From Leptidea sinapis (lineage: Eukaryota; Arthropoda; Insecta; Lepidoptera; Pieridae), in the NCBI RefSeq assembly GCF_905404315.1, contig NC_066301.1:1364001-1428000 (forward strand): a stretch of DNA of 64,000 nt, given 5' to 3'. The first letter of the stretch is position 1; each line of letters starts with the position of its first letter. Below the pieces are notes generated by a model, which worked only from the letters and a program-made list of their open reading frames with translations, was not told the origin of the DNA and did not search any database. Both the position numbers and the translations under genes were made by a program. Shown in pieces: positions 23,096 to 32,685 of this stretch.

Positions 23096-23618
23096 ACCTC
23101 ATGTGGGAGGCTTCTTAGCATAGAATACCTGCTAGATGCCACAGCGATGCCTTTTCCTACAGTCAAGCAGTATGCGAAGCCTCTATATTTTGTGATTTGG
23201 TTTAAAGGGCGCCCTATCTAGAGATATTAATGGGCTAATCTAAAGATTTAACATCTTATGTCTAAGGCTGAGTGAGATCTATAGAGCTTACTAAGACTTT
23301 ACTAAGACTATACTTTTAGCTGAGTATAAGCTTAAACTAATTTTTGTTTACGTTTTCTAGCCGTAGCCATTTTTCAACTGAAATTATGCTGAGTGTAAGC
23401 TAAGATAGCCCCATGCGAAAGGGAATTTTGTGTTTTATCATACTCGGCTAAGTTATTAGTAAAGTCTGAGCAAAGTCTAAGTACGCTCTATGGATGTCAG
23501 CATTAAAGTGACGAGCATAATTGCAGTGCCGCAGAAATTTTTGGTTTTAAAAGAATCTATAAGGTGTCACTTAATATCATGTAAACATCTTGCTCAGATC
23601 GTCACTTTTTCTCGTAAA
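23096..23618 (+). repeat. Family A repeat, copy 3, split by a MITE
   Basis: 5' part 23096-23265 and 3' part from 23507 belong to one family A copy. The middle is a 238-bp insertion (next entry). The 3' half has lost part of the hairpin and following sequence but regains the CTTGCTCAGATCGTCACTTT end. Confidence 0.6.
23266..23503. mobile_element. MITE with TAA target duplication
   Basis: The insert interrupting family A is flanked by TAA on both sides (23263-23265 and 23504-23506). Its ends are imperfect inverted repeats of about 32-35 bp: GCTGAGTGAGATC.ATAGAGC...ACT.AGACTTT at the left, and its counterpart reversed at the right. TAA/TTA duplications are typical of PIF/Harbinger transposons. 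No coding capacity. Confidence 0.6.
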
Positions 23619-23636
23619 TATGCCTACTTTTTTGTG

Positions 23637-23935
23637 GCAGTAAGGAACGAGACGAGCAGGACTTTCAATTGATGGTAGTTGATACGCCCTGTCCATAAGA
23701 ATGCAGTGTGGCTCGGGATTTTTGAAAACCTGAATAATTCTGAGCGGCATTACAATTGTGCTCATCCCCTTGAGACATAAGATGTTAAGTCTCATTTGCC
23801 CAGTAATTTCACTAGCTACGGCGGCCTTCAGACCGAAACACAGTAATGCGTACATACAACTGCTTCAAGGCAGAAAGAGGCGCCGTTGTGGTACCCTTAA
23901 TCTAGCCCGCATCCTGTGCAAAGGAGCCTCCCCTG
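23637..23935 (-). repeat. Family A repeat, copy 4
   Basis: Full-length reverse-complement copy only ~20 bp from copy 3, so the two form a large inverted repeat with their tails facing each other. Its right end, AAAGGAGCCTCCCC, abuts the start of the next LINE. Confidence 0.7.
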
Positions 23936-23954
23936 GTACTTCTTGTCTCAATTA

Positions 23955-26531
23955 AGTCGCTTTATTGAAATAGTGATCACAAGAAGTCTAACTTCAGGTG
24001 CCAAAGCAATGTTATAAAACTTACATTAATCAAACATGAATAACTCAAGTACATACACAGTTCGAAATAAGTTCACTTATGATAAAACTAAGTTACGAGC
24101 TGAACTTTTGATGCTGGATTTGGAATATTCTTTATCCTACAATGACCCCAATGATATTATGAGGCATATATATAACAAATTTAATTATGCTTATAGCAAA
24201 TGTAGAATTGAAAGTCCAACTAATATCACTAAGCGAAAATCATGTGAGTGGAGTAATAGCCGTCTGACAGAAATGTGTAAAAAACGTGACAAACTTTTTT
24301 ACATATGGCGTCAAGACATGAATAATGCAAAAAATAGGCTTATATATAATAAGTACAGAAATAAAACAAATAAATATGCGCAAAGGCTCAAATATACGTA
24401 CACCATGAAAACAGTTTCGAATAATTTTAATAACCCCCGTATGGTGTGGAAAATAATAAACAATTTGACAGGTAAAATCACAAAAAGTATAGATGAAATT
24501 TTAATAAGATCCTTTAGTCTAGAACCATTACAATTAGCAAATAATTTTATACAAGAATTTGATAGAAATGTTAAGAAAATCACCAATAAATGTCACTTCG
24601 GAAAACTGCTAAACCCTAATGTATATAATAACATTGCTGACCGCGCTATCTGGATTGGAAAAGCAACAAAGGAAGAAGTAAATCAAATTTTAAAAAAACT
24701 TAATATTGATAAAAGTCCAGGTTATGATGGCATACGAGCCTATGACCTAAAATATATTTCAGAAAAGATGGTCCCAATATTAACACACCTCATAAACTGC
24801 TCCATTAAAACTGGCATTTATCCAGACCTGTTAAAGATAGGAATAGTACGACCAATATATAAAAAAGGCGAAAGGAATGATTACAATAATTATCGTCCAA
24901 TAACAATTTTATCGAGCATAAATAAAATAATAGAGCGATATATTTGTGATAAAATAAATGCTTTTCTAGCCAAAAATAATATAATAAACGAAAATCAATT
25001 TGGTTTTCAAAAAAACAAGAATACTTCGCAACTTTTAGAAAAATTCTCTAATGAAATAAATGGTCACCTAAATAATAAACTAAATATATTAGTGATGTTT
25101 ATTGATTTCAGCAAGGCTTTTGATGTTCTTAATTACGACATACTTTTTGAAAAGCTCTCGCAAAATGGGATACAGGGACCATTTCTTAACTTAATCAAAA
25201 GCTATCATAATAATCGTTGTACATCAGTGAAAGTATTAAACACTAAAAGCACTATGATACCTACACTAAGCGGCTGTGCTCAAGGCTCAATCTTAGGTCC
25301 TTTAGAATACTTACTATATGTAAATGATATGTGTGGTGTTATCACAAAAGCCTCAGTGTACCAATTTGCAGATGACACTTGTTTGGTTGTTGCAAACAAA
25401 AACCTTAAATTAGCAGAACATGATATGCAATCAGATTTCAATAATATGTGTATGTGGGCTCATGATGTCGGATTGGTTATTAATATTGACAAAACTAAAC
25501 TTATGTATGTACATTCGTCTCATCATAAAACACAAAATGAACCCGCTATTATCGCCCACCACCACCGTTGTTTCCACAATCCAATACAGACGTGTGGTTG
25601 TATTAAAATAGAAAATGTACAAGAATACTCATACCTTGGGCTTGTGATTGATAATAGACTCAATTGGGGACCTCATAAAAACCATGTTTGTGCTAAATTG
25701 AGATCGGTGCTTTGTAAACTTGCATATTTAAAATATAAGTTACCTTATAGTGCCCTAAGATTATTATATATGGCTCTGGCGGATTCCGTTATAAACTACG
25801 GACTCAGCAGTTACGGAAGGACGTACAAGTCATATTTAGAGGATATATACAAATTACAAAAAAGAATTCTTAAAACTATCGTTCCAAATTATTTTTATAA
25901 ACACAAAGAAAATACGGATCTTGCACTATTTAAACATTGCAAGGTTATAAATGTCTTTGATAAAGTGAAATTCCGTATATTGTCAAATATAAATGAATCT
26001 AAATTCCTTCGAGAAATTCAAAGACTGCCTCATCTAAGACAATTTACAGGAACAACTATGTCATTTAAATTACCTAAATCAACAAATATATATGGCACCA
26101 GAGCAAACAACTACGTCATTCCTCTATACTTAAACGAGACTCCCTTAGAGATTCAAAAATTATATATAAATAAAAATAAATATAAGTCATCGTTAAAAAA
26201 GTACTTTTTACAAAATCCTTCATTAATATAAATGTATCTGCGGTAAGCTAAGTAGACAACTAATTTGTAATTACTAACATTTAGTTGATAATTATTTTTT
26301 GTTTTGCATTTTAATGATTTCTATACTACTTTGTTTAAAATTGTAAGTTAACATCTTGTAATAACTGTATTAATTGAAAGTAATTGTTGTTTTCTTTTTA
26401 AATATTATGTAATTTAATTCTAAGCGGCTTCACACACAGATAAGCTTCCTAAAGTTTAAGTGTGTGTTATTATATTGTAAGCTATAACTATATTGTATTT
26501 TAAATAAATATTCTAAAAAAAAAAAAAAAAA
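23955..26531 (+). mobile_element. Poly(A)-tailed Jockey-like LINE, 5'-truncated
   Basis: From about 23955 to a 17-base A tract (26515-26531), preceded by AATAAA at 26503. The poly(A) end argues for a Jockey-type rather than CR1-type LINE. Only the last piece of the endonuclease domain is left at the 5' end: NSDHKKSNF, carrying the SDH motif, in a different frame from the RT ORF. The 3'UTR is 26232-26514. No target-site duplication was found by eye. Confidence 0.75.
24036..26231 (+). CDS. Non-LTR reverse transcriptase, 731 aa (ORF2 lacking endonuclease)
   Basis: One uninterrupted frame from ATG 24036 to TAA 26229. Residues about 1-210 are the basic linker between endonuclease and RT (KRKSCEWSNSRLTEMCKKRD, NNPRMVWKIINNLTGK). 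RT motifs follow: KLNIDKSPGYDGI (residues ~225-240), GIVRPIYKKGERNDYNNYRP (~268-290), NQFGFQKNKNTSQLL (~327), motif A MFIDFSKAFDVLNY (~355), motif B GCAQGSILGPLEYLLYVNDM (unusual GCAQGS for GVPQGS), and motif C YQFADDTCLVV (~445). After that come DKTKLMYVHS, a CX..H-rich segment (HHHRCFHNPIQTCGCIKI), YLGLVIDNRLNWGPH, and a C-terminal basic region. Aspartates are intact. The start ATG is probably internal to the original ORF2, since a frameshift at about 24037 separates it from the SDH endonuclease end. Confidence 0.88.
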   Translation: MNNSSTYTVRNKFTYDKTKLRAELLMLDLEYSLSYNDPNDIMRHIYNKFNYAYSKCRIESPTNITKRKSCEWSNSRLTEMCKKRDKLFYIWRQDMNNAKNRLIYNKYRNKTNKYAQRLKYTYTMKTVSNNFNNPRMVWKIINNLTGKITKSIDEILIRSFSLEPLQLANNFIQEFDRNVKKITNKCHFGKLLNPNVYNNIADRAIWIGKATKEEVNQILKKLNIDKSPGYDGIRAYDLKYISEKMVPILTHLINCSIKTGIYPDLLKIGIVRPIYKKGERNDYNNYRPITILSSINKIIERYICDKINAFLAKNNIINENQFGFQKNKNTSQLLEKFSNEINGHLNNKLNILVMFIDFSKAFDVLNYDILFEKLSQNGIQGPFLNLIKSYHNNRCTSVKVLNTKSTMIPTLSGCAQGSILGPLEYLLYVNDMCGVITKASVYQFADDTCLVVANKNLKLAEHDMQSDFNNMCMWAHDVGLVINIDKTKLMYVHSSHHKTQNEPAIIAHHHRCFHNPIQTCGCIKIENVQEYSYLGLVIDNRLNWGPHKNHVCAKLRSVLCKLAYLKYKLPYSALRLLYMALADSVINYGLSSYGRTYKSYLEDIYKLQKRILKTIVPNYFYKHKENTDLALFKHCKVINVFDKVKFRILSNINESKFLREIQRLPHLRQFTGTTMSFKLPKSTNIYGTRANNYVIPLYLNETPLEIQKLYINKNKYKSSLKKYFLQNPSLI

Positions 26532-26832
26532 TGAAGTTCAGTGTTTTACTTGTACTGCAATAGATAGCTTATAAAATAAGTTACATAGTATTTTATAGAC
26601 TTAACATTTTAAGACACATAAAGAAACCTCCAGTTCCATTAAAACCATACATCAGACATAAACCTGTGTACTAAAAGTAAGGCTGGTAAAATTGTAAAAT
26701 ATTATGAAAATAAGATCTTTACTAATAATCTTTAAACAGAAAATATACCAACATATAATATTGTGAATCATATGAGAAGAGTAGTAGTCTCTAAATAAAA
26801 TGTGTTTTTTGTTGGTAACAGAATATTCTAAG
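26532..26832. other. No gene seen
   Basis: AT-rich; nothing recognised. Confidence 0.3.
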
Positions 26833-26955
26833 GTGGTTCTGTAGATCCAAAGATAAAGGCCAGCTGCGCTCTTGTGATTCATCTGGTGTTGCAGGAGAAT
26901 GTGGTCGGCGGTGATCACTTAACACCAGGTGGCTCGTTAGACCTCCTTTTCCTAA
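26833..26955 (+). mobile_element. Family B LINE 3' tail, copy 2
   Basis: GGTGTTGCAGGAGAATGTGG and GGTGATCACTTAACACCAGG blocks as in copy 1 at 1340. Only about 120 bp. Confidence 0.6.
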
Positions 26956-27509
26956 TATTAGCCTCTAGAAAATTGTGATAATGATTTTATTATAAAGGTT
27001 TTATTGCTGCTTTTTGGGACGAAGAGGAATCCAAAAATTTAGAAATTATGAAAATCAGTGCAGGCTTCCAGATATGAGTGTTCGAAAAACTATATTGTCA
27101 AATATAAGTATGTAAATTAAAACAAAGTATCTTTATGATGATCTCACTAATAGGTATTATAACGCTATCGTTTGTATGGATAGATAGACTGATAGTATAT
27201 CTATCTGACTGATAGTATATATAGTAGAATGATAGTACGAATGTATGTATATGATGATTGATGGTTAAATCAAAAAGTAACACTTTTGAAAGTAAAGAGT
27301 TATACATAATATTACCACTGTAGAAATGGTTGAGCTTTAATAAAATCATGCCACACTTATAACTCAATATTAGCTGTATCCACTTGACAGCGGAGACCAC
27401 GTGCTCTGTCAACAGCTGGATCACTTGGCGTTGTGTACAAACAGTTCTGAGAGTGTTCTGAAGAGCTGTGTGATTTGATTGATATCTTTCACACTATCTG
27501 TCCATTTGG
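26956..27509. other. No gene seen
   Basis: A short tandem motif, GATAGTATATCTATCTGACT, is partly repeated at 27185-27235. Nothing else. Confidence 0.3.
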
Positions 27510-27746
27510 CGTTCCGTGTGCGGTTTTCAAATAACTTCCTTTTTTCTTTCTTCCACGTATCTACTACCAAACTGTGGAAATGCTTCTTTGTGTAGTGTTT
27601 CCAGAACGATACCTACGTCATACTTACTTTCAGAACAGGTCAGTAATGCTCCTATGATTCACCTGGTGTTGCAGGAGAATGTGGGCGATGGTGATGAGGT
27701 ATTAAACCAGGTGACCCGTACTCGCATTTGTGCTCATTTTCATTAA
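27510..27746 (+). mobile_element. Family B LINE 3' end, copy 3
   Basis: Carries the decayed RT C-terminus (ACCAAACTGTGGAAATGCT for KLWNEL; GTTTCCAGAACGATACC for VFPERY), then the GGTGTTGCAGGAGAATGTGG 3'UTR and ends TTTCATTAAAAAA. Confidence 0.65.
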
Positions 27747-28129
27747 AAAATCTATAAAATTAAAATTAATCGGTATACGTTAAACATTCTAAAACTCAGC
27801 AATGTCTTGATTTTTTGAAAATTACTTCTAATAATTTTTTTTTGAAAATTGTAAAAAACCCAAAGCGTCAAAATTGGACATATTCGTTTTATTATGGGAT
27901 GGGATATTAGATATGAATTCGATATTTTCATGTTCTGTTAGACAATTGCTGTCACGTCGTGTTTTTTAACAACTATCATTCGATTGATAAATTGCGTGTT
28001 TATTTCTTGGTTTCAACAAATTCTTGCAATCATAATAAACATACTTTTAATGGTACTGGACTGCTTCTGTCTGCTGCACTAGTTAAAGTAACACAATTAA
28101 CAAAATACTGGCTAAACATGACATAAAAC
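27747..28129. other. No gene seen
   Basis: AT-rich; nothing recognised. Confidence 0.3.
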
Positions 28130-28375
28130 TTTTGATACACACTCCACAACGAACCCGTATTCTAAGTTAGAAGTTTCTCGATCAAATTCTAGTCACAAAG
28201 CTGCTAGTAATGTGAGGAAATTCCTTTGTGGCAATAAAACAAAGTTGAGCCCGTTTGCATACAATTCTTACTGCAGCAGAGCAGGGAAAATCGGCTATGA
28301 TGCACTTTATTATATAGTCTACTTAAAGTTAAGTGTATGTCGAGCGTAAAGCTAAGGAATTTATAACTATAATGA
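28130..28375 (-). repeat. Dispersed repeat O, copy 1 (pair with 34610-34837)
   Basis: Shared phrases with the 34.6-kb copy: AATTCCTTTGTGG, TTGAGCCCGTTTGCATAC, GGCTATGATG, AGTCTACTTAAAG and TAAGTGTATGTC, in the same order. The other copy sits directly 3' of the RPD-motif protein remnant, so this may be the 3'UTR of that element. Confidence 0.65.
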
Positions 28376-28580
28376 AATTCTTTTCAACATGTTGTATGTT
28401 TCTTTTATCAATGACGTTTTATGTAAGTAAAAGTAATTTTAGTAGAAATATCGTTGCTGTATTATTACCTCATATTTAATGATAATTTATGCTGCTAATG
28501 GGATTTTAGAGTTTGTTGTTTGATCACGAGTCTTTCCTTAGGATGGTAAAACCTACGTATAAACAATATTAATATATTAT

Positions 28581-28666
28581 AATATCAATCATATAAATGC
28601 TTGCACCTACCGGGATTCAAACCCGGGATGATCTCATTAGGCAGGGTCACTAACCCCTCGGCGTTA
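28581..28666 (-). mobile_element. SINE tRNA-like head (family H)
   Basis: GCACCTACCGGGATTCAAAC shows the B-box/T-arm in reverse (one base changed from TTCGAAC), then the box A-side sequence AGTAACCC-like at 28645-28660. Matches 62104-62179. Confidence 0.55.
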
Positions 28667-28699
28667 ACAGTTAATCATGAAAGTGTGTGAAACATAACG

Positions 28700-29475
28700 T
28701 ACATAGTAGCATGCAGATTTATTTTTGGCGACCGTGACAGGACCAATTACGAAAATTTACAAGAAAAAGTGTTCAATTCATATTGCCACGCAACAATCAA
28801 AGGTCGAACAAAGGACGCGACGCAACTGCAATGTTAACCAGAAATTACTCTCGAAAGAGGAAGTACCATTGAAATTGCACCAATACCTGGATCTCATCAA
28901 CGAAACCGCAAAAGTTCGTACTGAAGATTGCAGACTATGTGCTATTTATGTGTGTTTGACAAGTTAAGTTGCCCGTTACCCCTTTGTTTTAATATGGTCA
29001 CTAATATTCACTAATCAAACATTAACCTGTTACTAAATCCCTTCTAAACTAGCAAGAACCTATCCTTGATAACTATCTGACATCCACTTGTGTACTCCTT
29101 GTTGATTTAATAAAATATAAATCTGGTGTCATCAAGTTATATATACAATTAATATTAAAATCAAATTATATTACCACACTTACTACCTCAAATCATAGTT
29201 ATTTAGTGATAACTCATTCAATCATAATTTACTTGCAAAGATCTTAAAAAATTATAGATTTCTTCTTTTTTAATCATTTGATTCTTATTTGTGTGCTTGC
29301 TAGTTAGTTGTTCCGCCGACCAGTTTCAGATTTGGCGCTAATCTGCACCTCACCCAACACATACTTATCTGAGTGAAGTGTACTGCACCTGTGTGTGCAC
29401 CCAGCCAGCCTGACCACTTAGCCGGAATAAAGAGCGTGAACTAATAAACCTACTACTTGTGCGCCAAACATAACA
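28700..29475 (+). mobile_element. LTR-retroelement remnant: tRNA-Arg PBS, short leader ORF and candidate LTR
   Basis: TGGCGACCGTGACAGGA (28726-28742) is the reverse complement of the 3' end of an arginine tRNA including CCA, 17 bases without mismatch to the Drosophila-type tRNA as I recall it. This is the primer-binding site used by mdg1/412-type and other insect LTR elements. An 80-codon open frame follows (28725-28967, basic, no gag motif recognised). From about 28954 to 29475 the sequence could be an LTR: begins TG, ends CA, with a late AATAAA at 29426. A matching LTR upstream of the PBS is not intact; only AAACATAAC is shared. Internal genes are deleted. Confidence 0.4.
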
Positions 29476-29486
29476 TTAACTTTGGG

Positions 29487-29526
29487 TATTTTTTCAATAC
29501 TCTATATCTAGAGTATTGAAAAAATA
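29487..29526. repeat. Perfect 17-bp inverted repeat
   Basis: TATTTTTTCAATACTCT, a 6-base spacer, and its exact reverse complement. It lies 36 bp before the Tc1 element. Confidence 0.85.
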
Positions 29527-29561
29527 TAACAACATATATCTAAATAAATCCTGTCGAAATA

Positions 29562-31112
29562 CACTGGCCTTCAAAAGTAAGTATCACACTTTTAAAATTG
29601 GGATAACGTTTTAAGTTCACAAGATATACTTTTGAAATAAAAAGGACTCCAAAGAGAATTTAATTTTGTACATAAAAGCTTTATAGTCGGTAACCTTCTT
29701 ATAAGAATTGGCTGAAAAAAAACTTCAAAAACAAAAAAAATCCTTTTTCAAAGTGGACGTTTCCGAATTACAATTTTACCATACACATTTTTCTTTCTGT
29801 TTTAAATTTTTTTAAAGATCGATGGGTCTTGTTTTAAAAATTTATGCTAAAAAGCACATAACATTTATTTATCATGCCTCTTTCAGTTGAAGAATGTGCT
29901 AGGATCATGGCTTTTCTGGAACTAGGCATCAGTATGCGACGCACTGCAAGAATGGTGGGTGTGACGGTACGAACGGTCCAGAAGGTAAAGCGAAGGTACG
30001 AAGAGACTGGACACCATCTGAGGAGAGCTTGTAATGGCAGACCCAGGTGTACCAGTGCCGGAGAAGATCGTTATATTATTTCCACTGTGTTAAGAAATCG
30101 CCACCAAAATGCAGTTGAAGTGCAGCAACAGCTACTTCAGACCCGGAGGGACTACATTAGTGACAGTACAGTGAGAAGAAGACTTGCTGAAGCAAATTTG
30201 AAACCCCGAAGACCAGCGAGTGGCCCAAAACTCGAGAGACAGCATCGAGTAGCGAGACTGTGATACGCCCGTGAACACATACAGTGGGATGAAGAAGAAT
30301 GGTCAAGAATTTTGTTTGCAGATGAATCTCGATTCTCCCTTTACACTTCTGATGGAAGGCGAAGTGTTTACATGCGACCTGGTGAGCGATACCTTCAAGC
30401 CTGCATCTCAGAAAGAGTCCAATACGGTGGAGGCGGTGTACATGTATGGGCTGGCATATCTTCAGAAGGTCGCACAGAGCTAGTAGCCATAGAAAATGGC
30501 ACCCACACTGGGCAAAGATATGCTCAAGAGTTTCTCAATGAGTATGCAGGGCCGTATTTAGCAAATATGAGTGATGGATCGATGCTGATGCATGATAATG
30601 CCCGGCCACACACAGCTCATATCGTACAAGAGTATATTCAGGAGGTCGGTATCAGCGTGATGGCTTGGCCATCAAGAAGTCCTGAGCTCAACTCGATTAA
30701 ACACGCCTGGGATGAGCTTGGAAGGCTAGTCAGAAATCGCCTCAGGGCACTAAAGCAGGCCTGGTAGAAGAATGGGAGAATATTCCCCAAAATCGGCTCC
30801 GAAACCAAGTTTTCACTATGCCAAACCGACTCGAAGCTGTAATCAGAACTCGAGGAGGCAGTGCCAGTTATTAAAAATTAGATAACATGTAATACATTTT
30901 AGTTGAATTTTTTTACACTAAACTAAAAATGTCTATTTCATTGCTTTATCTTTTTTAAGTTAAAAATGTTACTAATGTATAATTTTAGTTTTTAAGAATT
31001 AAAGCCTACAAAATTTGCAACAAAACGTTTTTAACCTTAAATCTCTGCCTTCTATAGTTAAGAAAAAAAAAATAATTTGAAAAGTGTGATACTTACTTTT
31101 GCAGGCCAGTGT
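29562..31112 (+). mobile_element. Tc1-like DNA transposon, complete ends, inactive
   Basis: 1551 bp bounded by TA on both sides (29560-29561, 31113-31114). Terminal inverted repeats of 32 bp (29562-29593 and 31081-31112), starting CACTGGCC, differ at one base (position 10). The transposase gene lies between. Complete structure with near-identical TIRs suggests a fairly recent insertion. Confidence 0.92.
29874..30874 (+). pseudogene. Tc1-like transposase (DD34E), three disabling changes
   Basis: ATG at 29874. The N-terminal half is a bipartite paired-like HTH: GISMRRTARMVGVTVRTVQK as first HTH, NGRPR as the GRPR-like link, and DSTVRRRLAEANLKPRRP as second. The catalytic domain has DESRF (first Asp) and HDNARPHTAHI (second Asp). 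At the third position, 34 residues later, SPELNSIKHAW has lysine where glutamate is expected (AAA for GAA). An in-frame TGA at 30261 replaces what is CGA-like arginine in relatives. Near 30758-30767 a one-base loss throws the frame, producing an early TAG; the correct C-terminus (EEWENIPQNRL..., RTRGGSASY) continues in the next frame to TAA 30872-30874. Normal family length is about 340 aa, as here without the breaks. Transposition from this copy is not possible. Confidence 0.9.
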
Positions 31113-31305
31113 AGATCCCGTCGTTTGATGGATCAAGCGGATTAAACACAAAATACTTTTATAAGTAAGTATTCTCGTATAGAGTCGTAATAAGTCTTGT
31201 AGATAATTATTATAATAGCTAAGATGGCGGACGTAAGTTTTCATAGACAAGAATATTGATTATAGAACCAATTAGTGTGTGTTAATATTCAAATTATGAT
31301 TTCAT

Positions 31306-31445
31306 AACGTTGTATTTTGCTCTTGACCTAACGCTAACTTTAGAAGCCTCTAGAATATCTCGGCATTTTCAGGCTGACATGAAACGTAGCCACTTCATAC
31401 AAAAACCCACTTTGTGGTTTATTTGTGTCGGAAATGCTACGCTAC
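31306..31445 (+). repeat. Dispersed repeat, pair with 36682-36800
   Basis: TTGTATTTTG.TC.TGACCTAA, TTAGAAGCCTCTAG and CACTTTGTGGTT occur in the same order in both. Confidence 0.6.
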
Positions 31446-32631
31446 ACTGGCAGTATATTAAATTCTAAATACTGGTGTCTTAAACCACAAAATATAAAAT
31501 GAGCTAAGGTTTAAGGAAATAAGAAATTATATTTTATACATACATAATACTTTCAAGAATATGTTAACATCTTGTATTAGTAGTGATCCATTGGTTGTAT
31601 TTATTGATAATGAATTAGAAATTTGAATTGCAATAATGTAAAAATAGGTAATCATCTTAGACTATTTCAGTTGGTAACAGCTTTCTGGAAAAAAGCTCTC
31701 ACAGTTTTACTTGTCATATAATCAAGTGCAGGCAGGGTATTTGGAATTAGGTCAAATAAAAAAATGTTGTCAACAGAAAATTGTATGTGTTGAGATAACG
31801 ATAAAGATTACGATATGAAATATATACATGTAAAGTCTAACGTTAAAAGTAATGGTCTCAGGTAATAATTACAATCATTTTTAAAATGTTGCCAGAATTT
31901 TTACTTATTTAAAAACTTATCTTAAATAAATTATTACTTCAATCACCTGTGTATAATAAGAGATATTTTGAGGCTCGAAATGTTGTTTATTATAAGACGA
32001 GCTTCTATATCAATCGCTTAGACCCGACTCAAATATATATCACTAATTTGAATAACTTAAACTGTGGCAATTAGTATTGAGTTCATACACGGTAAATCTA
32101 TGAAGCTGTTTTTGTTGTAAAACATAGTCCTTATATTCAATTTAAAAATTCTTAGTTATTGTATGTATGATGTTAATCTGTTGGTTAACCATTTAATTTA
32201 AAAATTTATATTTATACATGTTAATTTTCAACTTTCAACACAATACACACAATTTTCAACATACGTATTTTTAATGATTTATTGTATTTAGTATGTTTTT
32301 GCGTTGTCTGGAAGAGATCACTTAAAGCTATATGACCGACCATTGCGTACCAATAATTAGCTGACTGTATTAGCTTAAGATCTCATGCTTAAGTTAGCTT
32401 AGCTTAAGCTATGATGGTAATGGTTGGTGTCCATTCAAGTGAATATAATGTTTTTATGAAAGTTCGAATGGCGTACCTCAGCGCGATGTTTTTTATAAAA
32501 ATATGGTTACAATATAAAATCGTTAAAAATCGTTTATAAAATTTGTTATTTAATAGCCTGAGGCGGTCACTACATTCCCAATTTGTGGTATTTCTTAAGT
32601 CATTTCATCATTATCAAAATAAAATTAACAT
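31446..32631. other. No gene seen
   Basis: AT-rich; nothing recognised. Confidence 0.3.
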
Positions 32632-32685
32632 CAGATCGGTTTGATATCTCAGATCGGTTTGATATCTCAGATCGGTTTGATATCT
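32632..32685. repeat. 18-bp tandem repeat, three exact units
   Basis: CAGATCGGTTTGATATCT at 32632, 32650 and 32668 with no differences. Confidence 0.9.

Noticed and set aside
27098..27424. 108-codon minus frame
   Set aside because: Composition is that of AT-rich chance frames, with no motif and no splice context.
32632..32685. CRISPR-like array
   Set aside because: Units are directly adjacent without spacers and the DNA is eukaryotic.
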